Source of the DNA: Mesorhizobium sp. L2C084A000
GTDB taxonomy: Bacteria; Pseudomonadota; Alphaproteobacteria; Rhizobiales; Rhizobiaceae
Direction: 5' to 3'
Assembly: GCF_000502875.1 (NCBI RefSeq)
Contig: NZ_AYWX01000006.1
Coordinates: 37,408 to 100,285, forward strand
DNA length: 62,878 nucleotides
A program made the position numbers and the translations under genes. The first letter of the stretch is position 1, and every line of letters begins with the position of its first letter. This document shows, piece by piece, positions 1 through 9,727 of this stretch. Under the pieces are notes generated by a model, which was not told where the DNA came from, ran no database searches, and saw only the letters and a list, made by a program, of their open reading frames with translations.

Positions 1-422
1 CCCAGCCGCACCGTGCCGCCGCCCCCCGGCAACAGGCCGAGCTTCACCTCCGGCAGGCCGAGCTTGGCGCCGGCATCGGCGACGCGGAAATGGCAGCCCA
101 GCGCCAGCTCCAGCCCGCCGCCGAGCGCGGTGCCATGGATGGCGGCGACCGTCGGCTTGGCGATGGTCTCCAGCACAGCCACAATGGCGCGTAGCTCGGG
201 CTGTTCCATCGGCTTGCCGAATTCGGTGATGTCGGCGCCGGCGACAAAGGTCCGGCCCGCGCATGCAATGACGATGGCGGCAACCGACGGATCATCCCGC
301 AACTCGACCAGCGCCTGCATCAGCGGTTCGCGGACATGAAAGCTCAGCGCGTTGACCGGCGGGTTGTCGATGGTGACGATGGCGACGTCGCCGTCTCGGC
401 TGACCTTCACAAAATCGGACAA
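1..422 (-). CDS. 3-hydroxyacyl-CoA dehydrogenase/enoyl-CoA hydratase (FadJ-like), N-terminal part
   Basis: Only the first 140 or so residues are in the window; the gene continues past the left edge. They form a crotonase fold: NPPVNAL near residue 20, AGADITEF near 65, then GTALGGGLE and [11 protein letters not shown]. The Glu residues of the last two motifs match the two catalytic Glu of FadB-type enoyl-CoA hydratases. I chose a TTG start at 422 because GGAGG lies 6 nt upstream and the similarity starts at once ([17 protein letters not shown]). A dehydrogenase half is expected beyond the edge but not seen, so a single-domain enoyl-CoA hydratase remains possible. Likely role: hydration of enoyl-CoA in fatty-acid beta-oxidation in the cytosol. 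Confidence 0.75.
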   Translation of the reverse strand, partial: MSDFVKVSRDGDVAIVTIDNPPVNALSFHVREPLMQALVELRDDPSVAAIVIACAGRTFVAGADITEFGKPMEQPELRAIVAVLETIAKPTVAAIHGTALGGGLELALGCHFRVADAGAKLGLPEVKLGLLPGGGGTVRL

Positions 423-571
423 GCAAACCTCCGGACAATGGTGAACGGCCTGCAGCCGCGCGATTGGATTTACAGCGCTATGACGTGGATGGAAACCAGA
501 GGGAGGCCTGGCACAATGATTAGCGGCTCGAGGTGCCCGGCTGCCATCATCGCCGAAGTAGAGATCCTTCA

Positions 572-727
572 CACCCCCCTCTGCCCTGCCGGGCATCTCC
601 CCCGCAAGGGGGGAGATCGGACGTCACGACGGCCTTCCCAATTTTCAACGTTGAAAGGCGGACGAAACGGCGAAGCTGCCGATCTCCCTCCTTGCGGGGG
701 AGATGGCCGGCAGGCCAGAGGGGGGTG
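572..727. repeat. 156-bp dumbbell palindrome, copy 1
   Basis: This fills most of the gene-free stretch 423-758. The ends pair with each other (CACCCCCCTCTG at 572, CAGAGGGGGGTG ending at 727). Each arm also contains its own hairpin: ATCTCCCCC, loop GCAA, then a G-rich return arm, and its mirror near 683-705. The centre holds a third palindrome, TTTCAACGTTGAAA. A second copy of almost the same length lies at 58679-58836 in the opposite orientation. No ORF, transposase or target-site duplication is evident. It lies 31 bp beyond the 3' end of the sugar permease gene (759). Confidence 0.85.
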
Positions 728-758
728 CTGTCCCGCCAGCGTCGGCGTCCTGCTCCCG

Positions 759-1706
759 CTACCGCGGCGCTTTCTGCCCGCCCGCCGCCGTGATCACCCC
801 GACAATGATCAGCCCCGTGAGCAGCAATCGCACCCCGGCACTCACCCCAAACGTGTTGAGCATGGTCAAAAGCAGCACCAGGAACAGCGCCGCGCCCCAC
901 ACGCCAGGCACATTGGCCTTGCCGCCGGCTACCGACGTGCCGCCGATGACGACGACGGCGATCGAGGCCAGCAGATATTCATTGCCGATGTCGACATTGG
1001 CGCCGCGGAAATAACCGGCGAGCAGCGCACCGTCGATGCCGCCGAGCGCGCCCGACAGCGTGTAGGTGAGGAAGCGGATGCGGCCGACATTGACGCCGGC
1101 GAGCCACGCCGCCCGAATGTTCTGGCCGATCGCCAGCACCGAGCGGCCATAGATCATACGCTGCAGGGCGACGGCCGCACCGATGGTGAACAGCACGGTG
1201 AGGATCGCCAGCACCGGAATGCCCAGCACCTGCCGGTTGGCGAAATCGGCGAAGCCCGGCGGCGGCTTGATCTGCAAGCCGCGTCCGTAGCTGATGTCGA
1301 TCGACTGGATGATGAAGCTGGCCGACAAAGTGGCGATGATCGGCGGGATGCGCAGCGCCCAGATCAGCAGATAGTTGGCGGCGCCGATCGCCGCCCCGCA
1401 GGCAAGCGCCGCCAGCAGCCCGACCGCGATCATGGAATCGTTGCCGTCCATCACTTTCATCGCGACGGCGCTGGCAAGGCCGATATTGGCCGGCAGCGAC
1501 AGGTCGACATTGCCCGGCCCCAGCGTGATGACGAACATCTGGCCGACGCCGACAATGACGGTGAACACCGCAAGCGACAGGGCCGCAGTGACCATGCCGC
1601 CGGCGCCATAACCGCCGGTGAAGGCGATCGTCGCCAGCCACACCAGAAGCGCGCCAATGAACGACCAGATCCAGGGTTTGGTGAGCAGCGATTTCACCGA
1701 TGTCAT
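759..1706 (-). CDS. sugar ABC transporter permease (RbsC-like), second
   Basis: This is an inner-membrane permease of the CUT2 (ribose-type) family, 315 residues, with eight or more hydrophobic helices, starting MTSVKSLLTKPWIWSF. Family hallmarks are GQMFVITLGPGNVDLS in the first third, where RbsC proteins have a GNIDLS-like motif, and the cytoplasmic AWLAGVNVGRIR segment that contacts the ATPase. The ATG follows the stop of the upstream permease by 3 nt, so the two are translationally coupled. It is the last gene of a binding protein-ATPase-permease-permease operon. The substrate cannot be told from sequence; a sugar or sugar derivative is inferred from the family. Confidence 0.88.
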   Translation of the reverse strand: MTSVKSLLTKPWIWSFIGALLVWLATIAFTGGYGAGGMVTAALSLAVFTVIVGVGQMFVITLGPGNVDLSLPANIGLASAVAMKVMDGNDSMIAVGLLAALACGAAIGAANYLLIWALRIPPIIATLSASFIIQSIDISYGRGLQIKPPPGFADFANRQVLGIPVLAILTVLFTIGAAVALQRMIYGRSVLAIGQNIRAAWLAGVNVGRIRFLTYTLSGALGGIDGALLAGYFRGANVDIGNEYLLASIAVVVIGGTSVAGGKANVPGVWGAALFLVLLLTMLNTFGVSAGVRLLLTGLIIVGVITAAGGQKAPR

Positions 1707-1709
1707 CGC

Positions 1710-2690
1710 TCACCTCTCCTTGCGGCTGATCAGCACCCGCGCCGCCAGCACGATGATCAGGATGGCGCCGTTGGCGGCCACCTGCCAGTCGGGCGGGATG
1801 TGCATGAAGGTGAGCAATGGCGATGCGGCCAGCGCCAGCGTCAGCGCGCCGATCACAGCACCTATCGGCGATACCCGGCCGCCGACGAATTCGCCGCCGC
1901 CGAGGATGACGCCGGCGATCGCCAGCAGCGTGTAGCCATTGCCGATATTGGCATCGGCCGAGGTGGTGATGCCGATCAGCGCCATGCCGGACAGCACGCC
2001 GAACAGACCCGCGAGCGCAAACAGCACGATCTTGGTCTTGAGCAGCGACCAGCCGGCGCGCCCGAGTGCCGCCGGATTGCCGCCGGACCCGCGCAGGATC
2101 ACGCCGTAGGAGGTGCGCATCAGGCCAAAATGAACGATGAGGCCGATCAGCAGCGCGGCGATGATCGGGAACGGCACGAAAGGCGGCTTGAACGCCATCA
2201 GCCCGAGCAGCCAGTCCGGCGCCTTGCCGCCGGGTTTGGGCAAAACGAGAATGGCGAGGCCCTGCCAGACGAAGCTCATGCCGAGCGTCACCACGATGGA
2301 AGGCAAATTGCGCAGATGGATCAGCGCGCCGAGCAGCGCATAGACACCGATCGATCCGAGCAGGATGGCGGCACCGATGAGCGGCGCGTCCTTCAGCCAG
2401 GTCGCCGTGACGCAGCCGACGAAGCCGACGAAGGTGCCGATCGACAGGTCGAGCTCGTTGCCGGCAATGACGAACATCTGCGCGATCGTCGCCAGGGCGA
2501 TCGGGATTGCCAGGTTCAGCATCAGGCTGAAGCCGAAATAGCTGATGGCGCGCGGGTTGAGCCAGGCGATGGCGAGCAGCACCAGCGCCAGCGACAGCGC
2601 GGGCAGCAGCCCGCGCAGCAGGCGCGCGCGGGCAAGCGCGCCACGTTCGGCGGATGTCCTGGCGGCGGTGTCGAGGCTGGCGGCCGTCAT
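1710..2690 (-). CDS. sugar ABC transporter permease (RbsC-like), first
   Basis: CUT2-family permease of 326 residues with a long Ala/Arg-rich cytoplasmic N terminus before the first helix. The motif VIAGNELDLSIGTFVGF is the family signature, and GRAGWSLLKTKIVLFALAG is the coupling-helix region. I start it at the ATG at 2690 rather than the in-frame codon at 2702, because 2690 is one base after the ATPase stop (TGAGATG) and avoids an overlap. With the permease at 759-1706 it should form a heterodimeric channel, unlike the single RbsC of the E. coli ribose system. Confidence 0.88.
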   Translation of the reverse strand: MTAASLDTAARTSAERGALARARLLRGLLPALSLALVLLAIAWLNPRAISYFGFSLMLNLAIPIALATIAQMFVIAGNELDLSIGTFVGFVGCVTATWLKDAPLIGAAILLGSIGVYALLGALIHLRNLPSIVVTLGMSFVWQGLAILVLPKPGGKAPDWLLGLMAFKPPFVPFPIIAALLIGLIVHFGLMRTSYGVILRGSGGNPAALGRAGWSLLKTKIVLFALAGLFGVLSGMALIGITTSADANIGNGYTLLAIAGVILGGGEFVGGRVSPIGAVIGALTLALAASPLLTFMHIPPDWQVAANGAILIIVLAARVLISRKER

Positions 2691-2691
2691 C

Positions 2692-4161
2692 TCAGGCCGC
2701 ATCGCCGAAGGAGGACTGGATGATCTTCTCTTCGGTCAACTCGTCGCGGCGCAGATTGGCGACGATGCGGCCGTTCTTGAAGACATAGATGTGGTCGCAA
2801 TTGTCGAGCTCTTCGGTTTCCGTGGTGTACCAGAGGAAGGTGCGGCCTCGGGCGGCCTCTTCGCGCACGAGGTCGTAGACCTCCAGCTTGGTGCCGATGT
2901 CGACGCCGCGCATCGGGTCGTCCATCAGCACGATCTGCGCGTCCGAGCCGAGCGCACGCGCAAACAGCGCCTTCTGCTGGTTGCCGCCCGACAGTGAAAA
3001 GATGTTGTTGTTCATATCCGGCGTGCGGATGCCGATCTTCTTTTGCCAGAATGCAGCAAGCTCCGCCTCGCGCTGCGGCGAGATCAACAGCCCGCTGCGC
3101 AGCCGCGCCAGCGAGCGGATGCCGATATTCTCAGCAATCGACCATTGCGGGAAAATGCCGTCCGACTGACGGTCGCCGGCGACCAGCGCCACAGGTGCCG
3201 TCACCTCGATGCCGGTTCGGGCCCGCGACGCCGCAGCGAAGATCGCCAGCAGCAGGTCAGTCTGGCCGTGGCCAGCCAGCCCGGCAAGGCCGATGATCTC
3301 CCCGGCACAGGCGACAAGGTCGGTGCCGTCCTTCTGCGCAGCGGGCCGCGCCCGAACCCGCAGCGGACTGGCGGCGGGCTTGGCAGCCGCGATTTGCGCC
3401 GCAATCTTCTGGCGCGCTTCCGCGCCGCCCATCGCCGTCACCAGCCGGTCGCGGTCGAAGGCGCTGGCGGCGTCGGCGACAACCACCTTGCCGTCGCGCA
3501 TCACCACGATGCGGTCGGCGTTGCGCAGCACCTCGCCCAGCACATGCGAGATCAGGATGCAGCTTTTACCGCCGGCAACGAAGCGGCGCACGAAGGCCAG
3601 CAATTGGCCCGCCGTATGCGCGTCGAGCGACGAGGTCGGCTCGTCGAGGATGACGAGGTCGAGCCGGTCCTGAGTGGCGGTGAAGGCGCGCGCCACCTCG
3701 ACCATCTGGCGCCGGCCGATCGACAGGTCGCCGACGATGTCCGCCGCCGAAATGCTGTGGCCCGGAAAGATCTCGTCGAGCTTGGCGGCGATCAACTCGG
3801 CCGCCTTGCGCCGCCAGCCAAATCCGCGCAGCGAAGCGTGGTTGATGCGCGTGTTCTCGGCGACGCTGAGATTGGGGCACAGCGACAGTTCCTGGAACAC
3901 GCAGCGTATGCCGAGCTGCTGCGCGCGCGACACCGAGTAGTTGTCCTCGGTGTCGCCATGCACGCCGATCTGCCCGCTGTCGGGCACCAGCGTGCCCGCC
4001 ACCATGTGCATCAGCGTCGATTTGCCGGCGCCATTATGGCCGACGAGACCGACGCACTCGCCGGGGCTGACGTGAAAATCGACGCCGCCCAGTGCGCGAA
4101 CGGCGCCGAAATGCTTTTCGGCGCCGTTCAGTCTGATGATGTCAGCGTTCCCTTCAGGCAT
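2692..4161 (-). CDS. sugar ABC transporter ATP-binding protein (RbsA-like, two-domain)
   Basis: 489-residue double ATPase that powers sugar import. The N-terminal half has Walker [10 protein letters not shown], signature [14 protein letters not shown] and Walker [13 protein letters not shown]. The C-terminal half has no intact Walker A ([14 protein letters not shown] sits there) but keeps signature [15 protein letters not shown] and Walker [13 protein letters not shown]. This asymmetry is normal for RbsA/XylG/MglA proteins, where one site is degenerate. The frame stays open far upstream. I chose ATG 4161 because [19 protein letters not shown] is a normal family N terminus and an earlier start would run into the binding-protein gene. 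The ribosome site is weak. Confidence 0.9.
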   Translation of the reverse strand: MPEGNADIIRLNGAEKHFGAVRALGGVDFHVSPGECVGLVGHNGAGKSTLMHMVAGTLVPDSGQIGVHGDTEDNYSVSRAQQLGIRCVFQELSLCPNLSVAENTRINHASLRGFGWRRKAAELIAAKLDEIFPGHSISAADIVGDLSIGRRQMVEVARAFTATQDRLDLVILDEPTSSLDAHTAGQLLAFVRRFVAGGKSCILISHVLGEVLRNADRIVVMRDGKVVVADAASAFDRDRLVTAMGGAEARQKIAAQIAAAKPAASPLRVRARPAAQKDGTDLVACAGEIIGLAGLAGHGQTDLLLAIFAAASRARTGIEVTAPVALVAGDRQSDGIFPQWSIAENIGIRSLARLRSGLLISPQREAELAAFWQKKIGIRTPDMNNNIFSLSGGNQQKALFARALGSDAQIVLMDDPMRGVDIGTKLEVYDLVREEAARGRTFLWYTTETEELDNCDHIYVFKNGRIVANLRRDELTEEKIIQSSFGDAA

Positions 4162-4210
4162 GCTCAACGATATCCGCTCGGCGATACGGACGGCAACGCT
4201 GCCGTGACAT

Positions 4211-5224
4211 TCACTTGATGTTGGCTTTGATGGCCGCGATCGCGTCTTCCTGCGTGTATTCGTGGCTGGCGACGCCGCCCTTGGGGATCTTCGGCAGCTC
4301 GGCCTCGAAATCGTCCTGTGTGAAGGCCAGGTACGGCACCAGCAGATCGTGCGGAATGTCGGTGCGGCCGTCGAGCACCTGCTGCGCCACCCAGAAGGCC
4401 AGGGACGACACGCCGGGCGCGATCGAGGCCGACCAGGTCTGGTAGCCGTCCTTGTCCTTCTGTTCCTTCCACCACTGCAGCTCGTCCTGGCGGTTGCCCA
4501 TGATGATGGTCGGACGCGGCTTGCCGGCCGCGGCGAAGGCCTGGGCCGCACCGTAACCGTCACCGCCCTGGTCGACGACGCCGACGATGTCGGGCAGCGA
4601 CGGCAGGATGGTCGCCACCGCCTTTTGCGCCGTCGTCTGGTCCCAGTCGCCGGTCACCGAACCGACGATCTTGAACTCGGGATGGGCGGCGACGCCTTCG
4701 AGGATGCCGGCATGGATGGCATCGTCGATCGAGGTCCCGGCAAGCCCACGGATTTCCAGAAGATTGCCGCCCTTGGGCTGGAACTTGGCCATCTGCTCGA
4801 TTTCCTGCTTGCCCATGTCCTTGAAGTCGACGACGACACGGTAGGCGCAAGGTTCGGTCACGGTGCCGTCGAAGGAGACGACGACGATGCCGGCATCGCA
4901 AGCCTGTTTGATGGCGCCGTTGAGCGCATCCGGCGAGGCGGCGTTGATGACGATCGCGTCATAGCCCTGCAGGATCAGGTTCTGCACCTGTGCTGCCTGC
5001 GTCGGCACCTCCTTGTCGGCGGTGGTGAAGATGTCGGCCGCGCCGACGATCTTGTCGGCGACCGCCTTCTTGGTGACGATGCCATAGCTGTCGAGCATCG
5101 CCTGCCGCCAGGAATTGCCGGCATAATTGTTGGAAAAAGCGATTTTCTTGCCACTGGTGTCGGCCAGCGCCGTGCCCGAGGCGAGCATTGCCGCCAGAGC
5201 GCCCAGAACGAACAGTTTCTTCAT
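4211..5224 (-). CDS. sugar ABC transporter periplasmic binding protein
   Basis: 337-residue periplasmic sugar-binding protein (Peripla_BP_4 / RbsB-like). It starts with a Sec signal peptide, [21 protein letters not shown], with likely cleavage after ALA. The mature protein opens with [16 protein letters not shown], the usual first strand and binding loop. The segment [22 protein letters not shown] is the typical hinge-side motif. It is the first gene of the operon, 49 bp ahead of the ATPase gene, which fits the higher expression binding proteins usually need. The adjacent SMP-30 lactonase hints at an aldose or sugar-lactone substrate, but that is inference only. Confidence 0.9.
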   Translation of the reverse strand: MKKLFVLGALAAMLASGTALADTSGKKIAFSNNYAGNSWRQAMLDSYGIVTKKAVADKIVGAADIFTTADKEVPTQAAQVQNLILQGYDAIVINAASPDALNGAIKQACDAGIVVVSFDGTVTEPCAYRVVVDFKDMGKQEIEQMAKFQPKGGNLLEIRGLAGTSIDDAIHAGILEGVAAHPEFKIVGSVTGDWDQTTAQKAVATILPSLPDIVGVVDQGGDGYGAAQAFAAAGKPRPTIIMGNRQDELQWWKEQKDKDGYQTWSASIAPGVSSLAFWVAQQVLDGRTDIPHDLLVPYLAFTQDDFEAELPKIPKGGVASHEYTQEDAIAAIKANIK

Positions 5225-5314
5225 GTCGTTATCCTCCCAGATGTGTTGACTGCTGCATTCCCACCGGCTTTGACCCCGGCCTCAACTCTGATTTGAGCAC
5301 GGATTGTCGCGAGC

Positions 5315-6208
5315 TCAAAACAGTCTCAATCCCGGCACGCGCACCCTGAGCCGGTACAGCGACGTCGACGCCGTGATGTAGAGGCTTTGCAAATCGTCGT
5401 CACCGAAGGTGAAATTCGCGCAATCTTCCGGCGTCCGGATGACGCCAAGAATGGCGCCCGACGCGTCGAAAATGTGGATGCCGCCGGGACCGGTGCAGTA
5501 AAGATTGCCGCGGCTGTCGATCTTCATGCCGTCGGGCGCTCCCGGCCCCTCGCCCTCGGTCACTGCCCACACCGCGCCGCCATTGAGGTCGCCATTGGCT
5601 TCCACGCCGAACACCCTGATGTGCCCGCGTTCGGTGTCGTTGATGAACAGCCGCGACTCGTCCAGCGAAAAGCACAGCCCGTTCGGCTGCCCGAAATCGT
5701 CGGCCAGCAATGTCAGCCGGGCGCCGTCGCCATCGATGCGGTAGACGCCCTGGAACGGCAGGTCCTGCGGGCGTGGCACGCCATAGAATTCCTTCCGGCC
5801 ATAGCCCGGATCGGTGAAGTAGATAGATCCGCCGGTGGCGACGACGATGTCGTTCGGGCTGTTGAGCTGCTTGCCCTGATGGTGCGTGGCAAGCACCGTC
5901 GCGCTGCCGTTGGGCTCGGCGCGGGTCACCCGGCTCGTCGCATGCTCGCAGGTGACCAGCCGCCCCTGGCGGTCCAGCGTGTTGCCATTGGCCTTGTGGC
6001 TCGGCGCGCGGAACAGCTCGATCTCGCCCTCGGCATTGCGGCGATACATCCGGCTTTCCGGAATGTCGGAGAAGACCAGCCATTTTTCGTAGGGGTGCCA
6101 GACCGGCCCTTCGAGGAAGCCGAAGCCGCTCGCGAGCGTTTCGATCGTCGCATCGCCGACGACGTCGTCGAAGCCGGAATGGCGCGCACGCGCCGACACC
6201 GACATCAT
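5315..6208 (-). CDS. SMP-30/gluconolactonase family hydrolase
   Basis: 297-residue six-bladed beta-propeller of the SMP-30/gluconolactonase/LRE family. Visible motifs are LEGPVWHP, NGNTLDRQG, LNSPNDIVV, IYFTDPGYGR, PNGLCFSLDES and GAPDGMKID. The Glu in LEGP, the Asn in SPND and the Asp in PDGMKID match the usual metal-binding triad, so a metal-dependent sugar lactonase is likely. I start it at ATG 6208, which has GGGAG 5 nt upstream; the open frame reaches 6775, but that part has no family similarity and overlaps yihY. The gene lies just upstream of the sugar ABC operon on the same strand (90 bp gap) and could be co-expressed with it. Confidence 0.85.
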   Translation of the reverse strand: MMSVSARARHSGFDDVVGDATIETLASGFGFLEGPVWHPYEKWLVFSDIPESRMYRRNAEGEIELFRAPSHKANGNTLDRQGRLVTCEHATSRVTRAEPNGSATVLATHHQGKQLNSPNDIVVATGGSIYFTDPGYGRKEFYGVPRPQDLPFQGVYRIDGDGARLTLLADDFGQPNGLCFSLDESRLFINDTERGHIRVFGVEANGDLNGGAVWAVTEGEGPGAPDGMKIDSRGNLYCTGPGGIHIFDASGAILGVIRTPEDCANFTFGDDDLQSLYITASTSLYRLRVRVPGLRLF

Positions 6209-6399
6209 CGGCTCCCGGCGCGAACAGCCGTGCTGCTCCGCATGGTGACGAATGGCATGAACGCTTCCCGATACAGTCTTCTTGTTGGGGCAGAGCGTAG
6301 GCGCGGTACCGACGAGCCGATACAGGTCAAAGCGCACGGCCGAGTGTGCGTTTGCACAGTCGGCCCTGCCTATCGAGCATAGAATAGGGCGACGCCAGA

Positions 6400-7401
6400 T
6401 CAGGGCCGGCGAACACGCCGCAAAAGCGCGGTCAGGGTTGCGCTCGCGCAAGCTACGGCCACAAGCACGACCACGCCGGCAGCGTTGGATTTTTGCCCTG
6501 CGCGAAATGGGTCTTGCTGCGTGGGTTGAGGGCTGTGAACCAAGGTGTTCAGATCGGACCGGCTGCCGTGCCGAACGGAATAGGCCCGCGTGAACTCGGC
6601 ACCGAGAAGGAAAATTTCCGACGAGTAGTAAACCCAGAGCAGTATGACGAGCAGTCCGCCGGCGGCGCCATACGAAGACGCAATCGCGCTGGTGCCGATA
6701 TACCAGCCGATAAGCGATTTCCCCAGTGTGAACAGGGCCGCGGTCCCGACAGCGCCAATTGCCACATCGCGCCATTCCAGGGTTCGATCGGGTAAAACCT
6801 TGTAGATGGCGGCAAACATCACGGAGATAAGCGCAAACGAAACGACGCCATTGATCCCGCTGAGTATGATCGTTCCGAACGGCAGATGGGCGTTGATGAA
6901 AGCGCCCAGTGCCGAGATCGCGGCGCTTGCGATGAGAGAGACCAGCAACAGGAACCCGAGTGCGGCCACCAATCCCAGACTGGCGGCCCGCGCCCGCACC
7001 AGACGCGACAGGGAGTTGCCTTGCGGTTCGATCTTCCAGATTGTGTTCAACGACTGCTGCATCTCGCCGAAAACGCCAGACGCGGCCACCAGCAAGGTGA
7101 CCAGCCCTATGATCGCGGCCCAGGTGCCGTATAGGCTGCCGGATGCACTTTCCAAGGCAGTCTTCAGGAGATCGGCGCTTTCCGGTCCCATCAGCCCTGA
7201 TATCTGCGCGGACAAGGCCAATTGTGCGGCATCGTGGCCGAAGACGAGACCAGCGATCGCAACCACGATCAGCAAGATCGGCGCCAGCGACGTGGCGGCA
7301 TAAAAGGCCATCGCCGCACCATGGCTAAGCGCATTGTCGTTGATGAAGCCGACTATGCTTTCACGCACCAGGTGCCATGAATCTGTGATTGAGGGTCGCA
7401 C
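6400..7401 (-). CDS. YihY/RNase BN-like family inner-membrane protein
   Basis: 333-residue polytopic membrane protein of the YihY/virulence factor BrkB family, once misnamed ribonuclease BN. The family hallmark is seen at residues 20-40: FINDNALSHGAAMAFYAATSLAPILLI. Five or six further helices follow, with the typical WKIEPQGNSLSRLVRARAAS loop. The C terminus adds a tail with one more hydrophobic stretch (AAGVVVLVAVACASAT) after a polar linker. The molecular function of the family is unsettled. The gene stands alone, with about 190 bp before the lactonase gene. Confidence 0.85.
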   Translation of the reverse strand: MRPSITDSWHLVRESIVGFINDNALSHGAAMAFYAATSLAPILLIVVAIAGLVFGHDAAQLALSAQISGLMGPESADLLKTALESASGSLYGTWAAIIGLVTLLVAASGVFGEMQQSLNTIWKIEPQGNSLSRLVRARAASLGLVAALGFLLLVSLIASAAISALGAFINAHLPFGTIILSGINGVVSFALISVMFAAIYKVLPDRTLEWRDVAIGAVGTAALFTLGKSLIGWYIGTSAIASSYGAAGGLLVILLWVYYSSEIFLLGAEFTRAYSVRHGSRSDLNTLVHSPQPTQQDPFRAGQKSNAAGVVVLVAVACASATLTALLRRVRRP

Positions 7402-7482
7402 TTCGAGTCCGCAGGCATTGAGTTGGCGTTCACTAGCAATGCGCCGGACCTTCCGATGTTCCGGGGCGTGGCCGCCGCTGTT

Positions 7483-8205
7483 TCAGTGCTCCGCCAGCCA
7501 GGCATCGAGCCGGTCCTGTTCGCGGCGCAGTGCGTCGATGTTGATCAGGCCGCGCGCCATGGCGAGATAGATCGCCCGCGTCCGCGAGTTGAACACGGAA
7601 GCATCGCCGGCGCCGTCCTCCGCCGGCAGGATGCCGAGCTTGTCGTAGACATGCTTGATACGGCTCTGTGCGCCACGGATCGACAGGCCGCGGCGTGCCG
7701 CGATGGCGCGGTCGGTCAGGCCGAGCGCGATGTCGATCAGGCTCTCATATTCGCCGTCGGTGATGCCCTCGAACTTGTCCTGCACGCGGTGCTGGATGCC
7801 GCGGATCTCGCGGTCGATGATGCAGTGGCCTTCGCGGAAAACCCCGCGCAGGGCGGACCGCATGCCCTCCTCCGTCGCCGATTTGAGCACATAGCCATAG
7901 ACCGAGCCCGGCGGCACGATGCGCGCCACGCCGCGCACATAGGCTTCGTCGGCGAAATTCGACCAGAACAGGATGTGCGTGCCGGCGCGACGGTTCCAGA
8001 TCGCCTTGGCAACTTCGATTCCCGTCGCCTTGGGCATCTGCAAATCGAGCACGACATGCAGCGGCTCGCGTTCGGCCGCCAGGTTGATGGCGTCCTCGCC
8101 GTCGCTCGCTTCGATCACCTCGACGTCGCCGGGCCACAGCTGCTCCACCGTTCGCCGCGCGAAGCTACGGTGCAGCCCGTCATTCTCGGCTATCATCACA
8201 AGCAT
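7483..8205 (-). CDS. LuxR/NarL-type response regulator
   Basis: About 240 residues: an N-terminal receiver domain and a C-terminal helix-turn-helix. The receiver has the acidic start (AENDG) and VVLDLQMPKATG with the likely phospho-Asp. The C-terminal ALGLTDRAIAARRGLSIRGAQSRIKHVYDKLGI reads like a GerE-type HTH, though it is diverged from the consensus. The kinase stop and the ATG at 8205 overlap by one base (TGATG); a GTG at 8208 is also possible. Its partner is the kinase immediately upstream. Target genes cannot be inferred, but the next operon over, divergent, is the glucoamylase operon. Confidence 0.85.
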   Translation of the reverse strand: MLVMIAENDGLHRSFARRTVEQLWPGDVEVIEASDGEDAINLAAEREPLHVVLDLQMPKATGIEVAKAIWNRRAGTHILFWSNFADEAYVRGVARIVPPGSVYGYVLKSATEEGMRSALRGVFREGHCIIDREIRGIQHRVQDKFEGITDGEYESLIDIALGLTDRAIAARRGLSIRGAQSRIKHVYDKLGILPAEDGAGDASVFNSRTRAIYLAMARGLINIDALRREQDRLDAWLAEH

Positions 8206-9494
8206 CACATGGCCTCCGATACGGCGAACTCGCCAGGCACCGCTGCAGCCGCCGCCAATTCTCGCGACGGCTGGCGGTCGATCTCGACGACGACACGGGT
8301 GCCGCCGTTCTTGCGGCCGGCCTGGCCGATACGCAGCCGCGCCCCGATAAGGGCTGCCCGCGTGTGCATATGGCCGATGCCGCCATACGCGGCCGGATCA
8401 ACAGCGCCGCAGCCCTGGCCGTCATCCGTCACGATCACCCGCAGCACGCTCGCGGTCGACGCCAGCAGCACGTCGATGCGGTGCGGCGCGGCATGGCGCA
8501 CGGCATTGTTGATCGCTTCCTGCACGATCCGGTAGAGCGCGGTCCGCACTGGCTCGGACAGGCTGTCGGCGCCACCGTCGCTGGTGTCGGCGATGCGCAC
8601 GGCGATCGGCGGCTTGGCCCTGGCGACGCTGCGGTTGAGATGCGCCTCGACCGCGTCGCGCAGGCCGAACAGTTCGAGCACACTCGGCCGCATGTCGTCG
8701 ACGATGTGGCGCAGTTCCGTCAGGCAGCCGGCGACCTCCTTTTCGAGATCGGCAAGCTGTGCCGCCCGCGCCACGCCCTGGCCGCGAAGCGCCGAAAGCT
8801 GGCGCGCGATGCGGGCGAGATCGGCAAGCGTCTGGTCATGCAGGTCCATGGCCATGCGCCGGCGTTCGCGCTCCATGCCTTCGGTCAATTGCGAGGCGCC
8901 GACGCGCAGCAGCTCGACGCGGTTGCGCGCCTCGCTCTCGGCCAGCATGGCGCGGCGCGCCTCCTCGGTCTGGATCAGCGCGAAGATGTAGGGCGCGATC
9001 AGGTCGGCGCATTGCTGGGCGACCGCGACATCGGCAAGCGTGTAGCAGTCGACCTCGTGCCGGCTGATGTTGAGCGCGCCGATGATGCCGCCCCGCGCCC
9101 TGAGCGGCACGACGATGCGGCTGCGCAGCCTGGCGGCGAAGATCGGGCCGTCGATAGCGGTGGCGAAATGGAACCGCTCGTCGCTCAACGCGTCGTCGGC
9201 GAGCAGATAGGGGACTTCGCCCCACAGCACCGAGCGGATCGGGCTGACTTCGGTCGGCAGCGGATGCTGGGCAAGCTCGCTCCAGCTGGTGTGGAAGCCG
9301 GCTTCGTAACAGGCGTGCCGGCGCCCGTCATGCGACAGCACCGCCAGATCCATGTGGTCGTGCGGAATGAGCGAGCCGATCTCGATGGCGGTCGCGCGGA
9401 ACGCCGTGCCGGGATCGATATGGCCGGCAAGCGCCCGCGATATCGCCAGCAGCCGGTCGATCAGGACCAGGGACACTTCCGCCATTGTTTTCAC
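8205..9494 (-). CDS. GAF-domain sensor histidine kinase (NarX/LiaS type)
   Basis: 429-residue cytoplasmic kinase without transmembrane segments. A GAF domain covers about residues 15-175, then a HisKA_3 dimerisation domain with RRMAMDLHDQTLADL (phospho-His near residue 220), then a HATPase_c domain with the N box NNAVRHA and the G1 box DDGQGCG. It should phosphorylate the regulator at 7483-8205 in response to an internal ligand or redox signal; the GAF ligand is unknown. The start is uncertain: GTG 9494 lies only a few bases from GGGAGG and ATG 9485 lies about 12 bases from it. Confidence 0.87.
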   Translation of the reverse strand: MKTMAEVSLVLIDRLLAISRALAGHIDPGTAFRATAIEIGSLIPHDHMDLAVLSHDGRRHACYEAGFHTSWSELAQHPLPTEVSPIRSVLWGEVPYLLADDALSDERFHFATAIDGPIFAARLRSRIVVPLRARGGIIGALNISRHEVDCYTLADVAVAQQCADLIAPYIFALIQTEEARRAMLAESEARNRVELLRVGASQLTEGMERERRRMAMDLHDQTLADLARIARQLSALRGQGVARAAQLADLEKEVAGCLTELRHIVDDMRPSVLELFGLRDAVEAHLNRSVARAKPPIAVRIADTSDGGADSLSEPVRTALYRIVQEAINNAVRHAAPHRIDVLLASTASVLRVIVTDDGQGCGAVDPAAYGGIGHMHTRAALIGARLRIGQAGRKNGGTRVVVEIDRQPSRELAAAAAVPGEFAVSEAM

Positions 9495-9645
9495 GATCCT
9501 CCCGTGCCGCGAAATAGTGGACGCATGCCGCCGCCGCTGTCAACGACGGCGCCGTTGGCGATAGGGCCCCGCACTCAGCTTGACAAAAGAGCTGACGACA
9601 GCTCGGCGGTGTCGGCAGCCTTGTGGCGGCAATAGGAATTTTTTC

Positions 9646-9674
9646 TTGACTCGGTGCCCTCAGCTATGGTACAT
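9646..9674 (+). promoter_or_regulatory. sigma-70-like promoter candidate
   Basis: CTTGACT with the -35 core TTGACT at 9646, then a 17-bp spacer, then GTACAT at 9669. The -35 fits the rhizobial consensus well and the -10 fits poorly. It lies between the divergent kinase and glucoamylase genes, and transcription from it would run straight into the terminator at 9705-9727. Confidence 0.35.
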
Positions 9675-9704
9675 TTTTGCCTATGGTGCTGATTTGCGCC
9701 TATG

Positions 9705-9727
9705 ACCCGCCGCACAGGCGGGTTTTT
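9705..9727 (+). terminator. intrinsic terminator in the leader of the glucoamylase operon
   Basis: Perfect 7-bp stem ACCCGCC / GGCGGGT with loop GCACA, followed by TTTTT. The T-run is on the plus strand only. No plus-strand gene ends nearby: the gene to the left (kinase) points away. It therefore ends either a short RNA of about 50 nt or acts as an attenuator about 160 bp ahead of the glucoamylase start. The rest of the 394-bp gap 9495-9888 shows nothing else I can name. Confidence 0.7.

Noticed and set aside
336..2723. Very long plus-strand open frame (795 codons) across the sugar permease genes
   Set aside because: It is antisense to well-supported permeases and gives an Arg/Asp/His-rich sequence without domains, typical of high-GC antisense frames.
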